Assembly: GCA_021808445.1 (NCBI GenBank)
Contig: JAKBBP010000007.1
Span: forward strand, 1-64,000
Reading direction: 5' to 3'
Source of the DNA: Pseudomonadota bacterium
Lineage (GTDB): Bacteria; Pseudomonadota; Gammaproteobacteria; Burkholderiales; Burkholderiaceae_C
Length of the DNA: 64,000 nt
Of the stretch, positions 1 to 7,918 are shown piece after piece (positions within the stretch are counted from its first letter, which is position 1; every line of letters starts with the position of its first letter). Below the pieces are notes generated by a model that ran no database searches, was not told the DNA's origin, and worked only from the letters and a program-made list of their open reading frames with translations. Position numbers and translations under genes: made by a program.

Positions 1-600
<600 letters not shown>

Positions 601-893
601 CTCTTCGACCTTGACTCGGATGTGGGGAAACTCCCTATTTTAACCCTTGGTTGATGTGCGGCCATTTGCCACTCGTCAATCCCCTGCGGGGCCTGCGAGG
701 ATCCCCGGCCTGCCCCGGGCGCGCCGCGTGTCCGCGTGGTCCCAAAACCCTTATTGCGCCTCCGGGTATATCGGGAGATTCCGGGGGCGGCGCAGGCCCA
801 TCGCCCGTTGTACAGTCGGCGGGCAAAGCCCGCGGGGGGGCCGGCGATCGGCGCTCCCGGGCAGGCCGGAAAACAGCGATGGGAGACAAGACG
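601..893. promoter_or_regulatory. Divergent intergenic region between fdxA and the acyl-CoA synthetase gene
   Basis: This region of 293 bp holds no convincing gene. On the minus strand, TAAAAT (637-642) is a candidate -10 box for fdxA. On the plus strand, TACAGT near 812 is a possible -10 box for the synthetase gene. No -35 element stands out on either side, and no clear operator palindrome was seen. Several out-of-frame ORFs cross it but show no family resemblance. Confidence 0.3.
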
Positions 894-2528
894 ATGATGG
901 GTTTGATGCAGCAGCATCCGCTGCTGATCTCCGGATTGATCGAATTTGCCGCGCGCTTCCACGGCGACACCGAGATCGTGTCGCGGCGCGTGGAGGGGGA
1001 CCGCCACCGCAGCAACTGGGCGCAGGTGCGCCGGCGCGCCATGCGCCTTGCGCACGGCCTGGACGCCTGGGGCGTGGCACGCGGCGAACGCGTGGCCACG
1101 CTGGCCTGGAATGGCTACCGCCACCTCGAGCTCTACTACGGTGTCTCCGGCAGCGGACGTGTGCTGCATACCGTGAACCCGCGCCTGCACCCGGAGCAGA
1201 TCGCCTGGATCGTCAACCACGCCGAGGACCGCGTGCTGGCCTTCGACATGAGCTTCGCTCCGATCATCCAGGCCGTGGCGCCGCAATGCCCGGGCGTGCG
1301 GCGCTGGGTGGCGCTGTGCGAAGCCGACGCGCTCGCGCCGGAGCTGGAGCGAGCGATTCCGGGGCTGATCAGCTACGAGGCCTGGCTGGCCGCGCAGTCC
1401 GACGCCTTGTACGCCTGGCCCGCGCTGGACGAGTCCGAAGCCTCCTCGATGTGCTACACCAGCGGAACCACGGGAAACCCGAAGGCCGTGCTGTACAGCC
1501 ACCGCTCGACGGTGCTGCATGCCTGTTCCGCGGCCATGCCCGACGTCACCTGTCTGTCGGCGCGCGACGCCGTGCTGCCTGTGGTGCCCATGTTCCATGT
1601 CAACGCCTGGGGTATGCCCTACACGGCGGCGATGGTCGGCGCCAAGGTGGTGTTTCCCGGCCCCGCGCTGGACGGAGCCTCGTTGTTCGAGCTGATGGAC
1701 CAGGAAGGCGTGAGTTTTTCCGCCGGCGTGCCCACCGTGTGGCTGGGCCTGCTGGCCAAGATGCAGCAGGAAGGGCGGCGCCCGCGAGCGCTGGACCGCG
1801 TGCTCATCGGAGGCTCCGCGGCGCCGCTGGCGATGATCCAGGCCTTCCAGGACAACTGGGGGGTCGAGGTGCGCCACGCCTGGGGCATGACCGAGATGAG
1901 CCCGCTGGGCACGGCGTGTTCCTTCAAGACCAAGCATGCCTCGCTCGATGCGCAGCAGCGCCTGCAGCTGCAGACCTCGCAGGGGCGCCCGCTGTACGGG
2001 GTGGACATGCGCATCGTCGACGCCCAGGGTGCCGAGGTCGCCTGGGACGGACGAGCCATCGGTGAACTGCAGGTGCGCGGCCCCTGGGTGCTGGCGGACT
2101 ACTACCAGTCGGGACTTCCCAGCCCCTTGCGCGACGGCTGGTTTCCCACTGGGGACGTGGTGTCCATCGATCCCGACGGCTACATGCGCATCGTGGATCG
2201 CAGCAAGGACGTGATCAAGTCCGGCGGCGAGTGGATCAGTTCCATCGACATCGAGAACGTGGCCATGTCGCATCCCGCGGTCGCGATGGCCGCCTGCGTG
2301 GCCGTGCCGCACCCCAAGTGGGACGAGCGTCCCCTGCTGGTGGTGGTGAAGAAGCCAGGGGCCGAGGTCGAAGCGCGCGAGCTGCTGGCCTTCTACGAGG
2401 GGAAGGTCGCCAAATGGTGGATTCCCGACGACGTGCAGTTCGTGGACGCCATTCCCCTGGGGGCCACCGGCAAGATCCTGAAGACCCGCCTGCGCGAGCA
2501 GTTGCTGGAATTGCGCACCCAGTCCTGA
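894..2528 (+). CDS. AlkK-like medium/long-chain acyl-CoA synthetase
   Basis: An AMP-forming fatty acid--CoA ligase of 544 residues. It activates a free fatty acid with ATP to acyl-AMP and then acyl-CoA, feeding beta-oxidation. The N-terminus MMGLMQQHPLLISGLIEFAA resembles AlkK of Pseudomonas. The P-loop-like motif YTSGTTGNPKAVLYSHRS begins at about residue 188, an adenylation-type WGMTEMSPLGT follows, GWFPTGDVVSIDPDGYMRIV is the hinge region, and the C-terminal GATGKILKTRLRE carries the catalytic lysine. Start 894 is chosen because GGGAG lies 8 nt upstream and the N-terminus then matches the family; in-frame codons further upstream, including ATG at 879, lack a good ribosome site. It stands alone, with no other beta-oxidation genes nearby, so the chain length used is inferred from family only. 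Confidence 0.9.
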   Translation: MMGLMQQHPLLISGLIEFAARFHGDTEIVSRRVEGDRHRSNWAQVRRRAMRLAHGLDAWGVARGERVATLAWNGYRHLELYYGVSGSGRVLHTVNPRLHPEQIAWIVNHAEDRVLAFDMSFAPIIQAVAPQCPGVRRWVALCEADALAPELERAIPGLISYEAWLAAQSDALYAWPALDESEASSMCYTSGTTGNPKAVLYSHRSTVLHACSAAMPDVTCLSARDAVLPVVPMFHVNAWGMPYTAAMVGAKVVFPGPALDGASLFELMDQEGVSFSAGVPTVWLGLLAKMQQEGRRPRALDRVLIGGSAAPLAMIQAFQDNWGVEVRHAWGMTEMSPLGTACSFKTKHASLDAQQRLQLQTSQGRPLYGVDMRIVDAQGAEVAWDGRAIGELQVRGPWVLADYYQSGLPSPLRDGWFPTGDVVSIDPDGYMRIVDRSKDVIKSGGEWISSIDIENVAMSHPAVAMAACVAVPHPKWDERPLLVVVKKPGAEVEARELLAFYEGKVAKWWIPDDVQFVDAIPLGATGKILKTRLREQLLELRTQS

Positions 2529-2643
2529 GGCACTCCGCGCCGGGGGGCGAAGCGCCCAGGCGCCCCTGTGGAAGGGGCATTGCGGCCGGCTCCTGCGCGT
2601 GCGGCCGCGTCTGCGCACAATGCCCCGCATGGCGGATGTGCGA

Positions 2644-5028
2644 ATGCGCGATGCGGTCGGTGCCCCCGGCGTCCCCGGCGCCTGCTGGCGAGCCCTGCAG
2701 CTGCACGGGGCAGTTCTCGTGGAGCATGGGGGCCGGGCCGCCTGGAGCGTGCTGGCGCTGCGCGGCGACGAGGCGCTGGATGCGCTGTTCGAGTACCAGG
2801 TGCTGCTGCGGCGCGAGCCGGGGGGAAGGAGCTGTCCGGCCCGCCAGTTGCTCGGCCACGCGCTGGATCTGCGCATCGAGCTGGATCTCCCCGGGGCGCG
2901 CGGGGCACGCGCCCCGCGCTGGATTCACGGCGTGGTGTCCCAGGCGGCCCGCCTGCACGAGAGTCCGCGCGGCACCCTGTATGCACTGCGCCTTCGCCCA
3001 GCGCTGGCCCGCGCCCGCCTGCGCGGCCAGTGCCGTGCCTGGCGCGGGGGCAGCGTGCCCGAGGTGTTGCGCGAACTCGTGGCGCCGCTTGGCCTCGTCG
3101 TCCGCGATCGCCTGCGCGGGCCCCATGCGCCGCAGGACTATCTCGTGCAGTTCAACCAGAGCGACTGGCAGCTGTTCCAGCGGCTGACGCGCCAGTGGGG
3201 CATCCACTTCTGGTTCGAGCACCGCCGGGGCGCGCACGAGCTGGTGCTCGCCGATCACGACGACGCGGCGCAGCTGCAACCCGCGCAGCCATGGCGCTCC
3301 ATCGGCGTCGGATGCCCGGGCGACCGCGCCGAGCATGAGGCCCTGCAGCAGCTGCGCCTGCATCGCGGACTGGACCAAGGCCTGACACTCGCCGGCGGCT
3401 GGGGGCCCCTGCGAGGTCTGGCCACCGGCCATCGCGTCGAGCTGCGGGATGCACGCCTGGAGCGGGCGCAGTGCGAATTCCTGGTGCTGCGCAGTCGCCT
3501 GTTCCTTCGCGAGCAGCATGCCGAGGACTGGCCCTGGTCCACGACGGGCCCGCCCGCTTCGCGCACGCACCTGGACGCGGACGCATGCGATCCCGATGGA
3601 TTCGGCGATGCGGGGCGCGCCTGGGACTTCTCGCCGCCGCGCGGGCAGGCCGTGGCGGGCTGGGAACTCCACACCGAACTCTGGCTGCGCCCCGCGCACG
3701 GCACGCCTCGCGCGTGCCTGCGTCGGGTGCCGCCGCGGGTCTGTGGCCTGCAGTCGGCCCTGGTGGCGCCCGCGCAGCCGGCGGCGATCGGCCCGGGTCT
3801 TGGCGAGGTGCACACCGATGCGCTGGGGCGCGTGCGAGTTCGCCTCGCCTGGGATCGCTCCCGGCAGCCGGTTCCAGCGCGCAGCGGGCGCGCGACCGTG
3901 GGTACCGGCGCACCGCAGCCGCAAGGGGGGCGAAGCGTGGAGTCAGCGCCTGGAGGGGGCCTGCCCGGCCCCGCGACCACGCCCTGGATCCGCGTGCTCA
4001 TGCCCTGGGCCGGTTGCAGGCTGGGGCGCACGCAGCTGCCCCGCGTGGGCCAGGAGGTGCTGCTCGGCTACCTCGACGGCGAGCTCGAGCGACCCCTGGT
4101 GCTCGGTGCGATGTACCACGCGCAGCATCGACCGCCGTGGGCGCTGCCCCGCAACCGGGCCCTGGGGGGCCTGCGCAGCCGCGAGCTGCCGGGGCCCGCG
4201 GGCGACGAGAGCGGCGTGTCTCGCGGCAGCCAGCTGGTGCTGGACGACACGCCCGGCTGCCTGCACACGCAATTGCTCTGCGAATCCTCGCATGCCGGCC
4301 TCGCGCTGGGCCGCATGGCGGACGTGGACGGTTTGGACGGCGAGGGCGGCCGGGGTGGGCTGCGCGGGGCGGGCGCCGAGCTGCGCACCGACGCGGACGG
4401 CCTGCTGCACAGCGGGCGAGCCTTGCTGCTGAGCACCCACCGGCGTTGCCCGGACCAGGGGCGTGCGGACGACGCGCGGGCAGCCCTGAGGGTGCTGCGA
4501 ACCGGCGTGGCGCGCACGAAGGAAGCCGCCGCGCAGGCCCCGGATCCGCAGGCCCCGGATCCGCAGGCCCCCGACCCGGGCCCACCGGAGGCGGCCTTTG
4601 CGCGGGCCGGGCCCCAACTGCTGCTCGACGGCGCCGATGGCTTCGCGCTGACCGCGTCGGTCCACGCCCAATGCGCGGCCGGCACGCGCCTGGACCTGGC
4701 GGCCGCGGGGCGCCTGGGAATGCACGCGGGAGGAGACCTGCTGCTGCTGGGCGCCGCAGGCCTGCGCGCGCACGTGCATCGCATGGGCCTGCGCCTGCTC
4801 GCGGCAGCCGGCGCACTGCATCTGCACGCCTGCGACGGGCAGCTGCTCGCGGCCGCGCGCCACAGGCTGTGTCTGCGCAGCGCCGGCGACCTGCGGGTGC
4901 GGGCGCCTCGCGGGGTCCTGCTCGCCGGCGGCGGCAGCTTCGTACGCCTGGAGACAGGCGGCATCGACTACGCAAGCCCAGGGCCCCTGCTGCAACGGGG
5001 CGCGCCGCCCTGTCTGGGCCTGCGCTGA
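2644..5028 (+). CDS. Orphan VgrG-like protein (type VI secretion spike family)
   Basis: About 794 residues. The middle of the N-terminal half has DYLVQFNQSDWQLFQRLTR then GIHFWFEH, the hallmark of the gp27-like part of VgrG. Around codons 395-500 are DALGRVRVRLAWDR, WIRVLMPWAG and a PRVGQEVLLGYLDG-type stretch typical of the gp5/OB-fold region. The C-terminal part resembles a DUF2345 beta-prism, ending with GGGSFVRLETGGIDYASPG. VgrG trimers form the tip of the type VI needle and carry effectors. No tss gene, Hcp, PAAR or effector/immunity pair is next to it. The protein is very rich in Ala, Arg and Gly, and contains a Pro-rich linker made of 15-bp repeats. Start is uncertain: GTG 2599, ATG 2620, ATG 2629 and ATG 2644 are in frame; 2644 is preferred because a -10-like CACAAT at 2616-2621 would leave the others at or before the transcript start. 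Confidence 0.75.
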   Translation: MRDAVGAPGVPGACWRALQLHGAVLVEHGGRAAWSVLALRGDEALDALFEYQVLLRREPGGRSCPARQLLGHALDLRIELDLPGARGARAPRWIHGVVSQAARLHESPRGTLYALRLRPALARARLRGQCRAWRGGSVPEVLRELVAPLGLVVRDRLRGPHAPQDYLVQFNQSDWQLFQRLTRQWGIHFWFEHRRGAHELVLADHDDAAQLQPAQPWRSIGVGCPGDRAEHEALQQLRLHRGLDQGLTLAGGWGPLRGLATGHRVELRDARLERAQCEFLVLRSRLFLREQHAEDWPWSTTGPPASRTHLDADACDPDGFGDAGRAWDFSPPRGQAVAGWELHTELWLRPAHGTPRACLRRVPPRVCGLQSALVAPAQPAAIGPGLGEVHTDALGRVRVRLAWDRSRQPVPARSGRATVGTGAPQPQGGRSVESAPGGGLPGPATTPWIRVLMPWAGCRLGRTQLPRVGQEVLLGYLDGELERPLVLGAMYHAQHRPPWALPRNRALGGLRSRELPGPAGDESGVSRGSQLVLDDTPGCLHTQLLCESSHAGLALGRMADVDGLDGEGGRGGLRGAGAELRTDADGLLHSGRALLLSTHRRCPDQGRADDARAALRVLRTGVARTKEAAAQAPDPQAPDPQAPDPGPPEAAFARAGPQLLLDGADGFALTASVHAQCAAGTRLDLAAAGRLGMHAGGDLLLLGAAGLRAHVHRMGLRLLAAAGALHLHACDGQLLAAARHRLCLRSAGDLRVRAPRGVLLAGGGSFVRLETGGIDYASPGPLLQRGAPPCLGLR
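4534..4578 (+). repeat. 15-bp tandem repeat, three units, within the vgrG-like gene
   Basis: Two identical copies of CAGGCCCCGGATCCG (4534-4548 and 4549-4563) are followed by a third with two changes (4564-4578). Each unit encodes Gln-Ala-Pro-Asp-Pro, giving a flexible linker between the OB-fold region and the C-terminal beta-prism. The unit length is a multiple of three, so copy-number change would keep the frame. Confidence 0.9.
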
Positions 5029-5193
5029 GGCCACGTGGAACCGGGCTCCGCGAGCGGTGCTTCCGGAGCCGGGCCCGTTGACCCGGGCAAGGGAAAGGAC
5101 ACCTCGTTCCAGGGCCGTTGGATCGACGCTGCGCAGGATCGCGCGCGCTTGCGTTCAATGGGGCCTCGTGCCTCGATTCGACCGGACCGTGCC

Positions 5194-6831
5194 ATGCCAA
5201 GCTCCAGCCCCCATTCGACGTTTTCGCCATGCCCGAACCCGCAGCGGCCTGAGCGCTCCGAGCGCCGCGGGCGCATCAGCACCTGGCAGCTCGCGCTGCT
5301 GTCCACCGGCAGCATGATCGGCTCCGGCTGGCTGTTCTCCCCCTACTACGGCCTGCAGGCCGCGGGCGGTGCGGTGCTTCTGGCCTGGGTGCTCGCCGCG
5401 GCCCTGAGCCTGGTGGTCAGCCTGTCCTTCGCCCGCATGTGCGGCGCCTTCCCGGTGGTGGGTGGAACCTACCGGCTCCTGGGCATCACCCACCCGCGCA
5501 GCACGGCCAACGTGTTTCTCATCCTCGGCTGGTTGAGCTACGTCGTGTTCCTGCCGCTGGAGGCCCAGTCGGTGGTGCAGTACCTGGCCTTCTGGTGGCC
5601 CGGACTGGTGCGCCACCTCGCAGCGGGCGAGGTGCAGTTGTCGTGGAGCGGCCTGGGGGTCGGGGTGCTGCTGATCCTGGGCATCACCTGGTTCAATACC
5701 CTGCACATCACGAGGGTTGCGCAGGCCAACGCCTGGGTGAGTCTGTGGAAGGTGCTCGTGCCCCTGCTGGTGGCCCTGGCGGTGATCGTGCTGCACGGCC
5801 GGCGCGAGCATTTCGCGGCGCACTGGAACACCGGGCCCCTGGCCCTGGAGCCCGCCATGCTCGCCGTGATCGGCAGCGGCCTGGCCTTCGCGTTCGCCGG
5901 TTTCCAGAATGGCCTGATCCTGGCCAACCAGGTACGCGATCCCCGGCGCTCGCTGCCTTTTTCCCTGTACCTGCCCCTGCTGCTCGGCCTGCTGCTCTAC
6001 ATGTTGCTGTCGTCGAGTTTCATGGCCACGCTGCCCGCGGGACCTGCCGCGCTGGGCAGCGCAGCGGCGCCGCTGCTGGGGCTGGTCTCCATGCTCGGCC
6101 TGGGCTTGCTGATGCCGGTGCTCCTGGCGGACGCCGTGATCGCTCCGATGGGCACCGCCAATGTGTTCGTGGCGGTGACCGCGCGCATTCTGTATGCCTG
6201 CGGCTACGAGCTGCGCCCCGGCGGGCGGCTCACCCGGCTCAACCGGCATGGCAGTCCGGTGTTTGCATTGTGGGTCAACGCAGCGGTGGGCCTGCTGTTC
6301 CTCCTGCCCTTCCCGACCTGGAGGCAACTGGTGGGATTCCTGTCCTCGATGGTCGTGTTCGCCTACCTGGCGGGGCCCGTCAGCCTGCTTGTGCTCACCC
6401 GTACCGCTTCCCGCAGTGCCCTCGGGCTGCGCGGCACGCTGCGCGCGCGCCTCGCCGGCGGGGCGGGTTTTCTGTGCAGCACCTGGCTGGTGTACTGGGG
6501 CGGGCGCCACAACCTGGGCTGGCTGCTGCTGGCGCTGGTGCTGGCGCTGGCCCTGCAGGGCTGGCTCGAGGGCCGGGGCGCCGGCCTGCGCCGCGACCTG
6601 AAGGCGAATGTCTACCTGGTGGGCTTTGTCGCGGCCCTGTGCGCGCTGTCCTGGGCGAGGCACCTGGAATGGCTGGGCTTCCCGTGGGACAACCTGGCCG
6701 CGGCGCTGGTCGGGCTGCTGGCCTGCGCGGGCTTCCTGCGCGCGCGGCTGGGGGATGCGCAGATCGAGGCGCAGGTGCTGCGCCTGGCCGAGGAGCGCCG
6801 CAGCGACGCCATGGCCTCGTCGTCGGCCTGA
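5194..6831 (+). CDS. APC-superfamily amino-acid permease
   Basis: A 545-residue inner-membrane transporter with about twelve to fourteen hydrophobic segments. The first helix carries STGSMIGSGWLFSPYYGLQAAGGA; the glycine-rich GSMIGSG motif is the substrate-binding unwound segment of APC permeases. Segment six region reads GLAFAFAGFQNGLILANQVRDPRRSLP, also characteristic. It most likely imports or exchanges an amino acid or related amine by proton or antiport coupling; the substrate cannot be read from sequence. ATG 5194 is chosen over upstream in-frame codons because a -10-like TTCAAT lies at 5154-5159 and the leader of about 30 residues before the first helix is already long. A weak GC-rich hairpin lies between it and the preceding gene (about 5046-5074). 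It stands alone as a transcription unit. Confidence 0.85.
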   Translation: MPSSSPHSTFSPCPNPQRPERSERRGRISTWQLALLSTGSMIGSGWLFSPYYGLQAAGGAVLLAWVLAAALSLVVSLSFARMCGAFPVVGGTYRLLGITHPRSTANVFLILGWLSYVVFLPLEAQSVVQYLAFWWPGLVRHLAAGEVQLSWSGLGVGVLLILGITWFNTLHITRVAQANAWVSLWKVLVPLLVALAVIVLHGRREHFAAHWNTGPLALEPAMLAVIGSGLAFAFAGFQNGLILANQVRDPRRSLPFSLYLPLLLGLLLYMLLSSSFMATLPAGPAALGSAAAPLLGLVSMLGLGLLMPVLLADAVIAPMGTANVFVAVTARILYACGYELRPGGRLTRLNRHGSPVFALWVNAAVGLLFLLPFPTWRQLVGFLSSMVVFAYLAGPVSLLVLTRTASRSALGLRGTLRARLAGGAGFLCSTWLVYWGGRHNLGWLLLALVLALALQGWLEGRGAGLRRDLKANVYLVGFVAALCALSWARHLEWLGFPWDNLAAALVGLLACAGFLRARLGDAQIEAQVLRLAEERRSDAMASSSA

Positions 6832-6903
6832 GCATGTCCTTGCAAACCCAGTGGAGTATTCTCCGTGCATGCGCGATACTGCGTGCTACGGAGGAACTTG
6901 CCC

Positions 6904-7806
6904 ATGAGTCAGGTACAGGAATCGTCGGCGGCCAGCCAGGCTCGAGCCACCGGCCCGCAAGTGCGCAGCTGGTTCCACGCGCCCACGAACACGGTATGCC
7001 ATCTGGTGGTCGATCCGCAGACCCGGCACTGCGCGCTGATCGACAGCGTGCTGGACTTCGACTATGCCTCGGGTCGGACCGGCACGCGCTTCGCCGATGC
7101 CATCATCGATGACCTGCGCGCGGAGGACCTGCACCTCGACTGGCTGCTGGAGACCCACGCCCACGCCGACCACCTCTCGGCCGCCAGCTACATCCGGGGC
7201 CGGCTGGGCGGGCGCATCGCCATCGGCGAGCACATCCGCGACGTGCAGAGGGTGTTCCGCGCGCTGTTCCATGACGAGGGCATCGCGCAGGACGGACAAC
7301 CCTTCGACCAGCTGTTCGCCGACGGCGAAGTCTTCGCCATCGGCGAACTCCAGGCCCGGGTGATGCACACGCCGGGGCATACCCCCGCCTGCGTGGTCTA
7401 CGTGGTGGGCGACTGCGCCTTCGTCGGCGATACCCTGTTCATGCCCGACTACGGCACCGCGCGATGCGACTTTCCCGGCGGCGATGCGCATGTGCTCTAC
7501 CACTCGGTGAGACGCATCTTCGATCTGCCTGCGCAGACCCGGCTGTACATGTGCCATGACTACATGCCCGGAGGCCGCGAGCCGCGCTGGGTGTGCACGG
7601 TGCAGGAGCAGCGTGAGGGCAATGTGCAGATCCACGACGGCGTCAGCGAGGCGCAGTTCGTGGAGTTCCGCAAGCTGCGCGATGCCGGGCTGGGCATGCC
7701 CGCGCTGATCATGCCCTCCATCCAGGTCAATGTACGCGCCGGGCGCATGCCCGAGCCCGAGGCCAATGGCCTGAGCTACCTGAAGGTGCCGCTGAACGCC
7801 GTATAG
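6904..7806 (+). CDS. Persulfide dioxygenase-like metallo-beta-lactamase-fold hydrolase
   Basis: A 300-residue protein with the metal motif H85-A-H87-A-D89-H90 in ETHAHADHLSAA, then HTPGHTPAC and a later CHDY providing further metal ligands. The stretch VGDTLFMPDYGTARCDFPGGD is typical of the ETHE1/Blh group, which oxidises glutathione persulfide to sulfite during sulfide detoxification, rather than glyoxalase II. A strong Shine-Dalgarno, GGAGGA, lies 8 nt before the ATG at 6904, which rules out the upstream in-frame ATG at 6865. An imperfect inverted repeat, AGTAT...ATACT (6855-6880), sits just upstream and could be an operator. No rhodanese or regulator gene adjoins it. Confidence is high for the fold and moderate for the substrate. 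Confidence 0.8.
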   Translation: MSQVQESSAASQARATGPQVRSWFHAPTNTVCHLVVDPQTRHCALIDSVLDFDYASGRTGTRFADAIIDDLRAEDLHLDWLLETHAHADHLSAASYIRGRLGGRIAIGEHIRDVQRVFRALFHDEGIAQDGQPFDQLFADGEVFAIGELQARVMHTPGHTPACVVYVVGDCAFVGDTLFMPDYGTARCDFPGGDAHVLYHSVRRIFDLPAQTRLYMCHDYMPGGREPRWVCTVQEQREGNVQIHDGVSEAQFVEFRKLRDAGLGMPALIMPSIQVNVRAGRMPEPEANGLSYLKVPLNAV

Positions 7807-7918
7807 GCCGGGTAGGCGGGCCAGGCGAGGCAGGCGGGGTCGGCAGGGTCGGCCGGACGGCGCCCGCGAGGTGGGCCGCAGGTCGTAGACTTGCCGGTTT
7901 TTCGCATTGGCCGCACCG

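Noticed and set aside
2644-5028. Phage tail spike or prophage
   Set aside because: No other phage gene is nearby, and the domain layout with a DUF2345-like end is that of VgrG.
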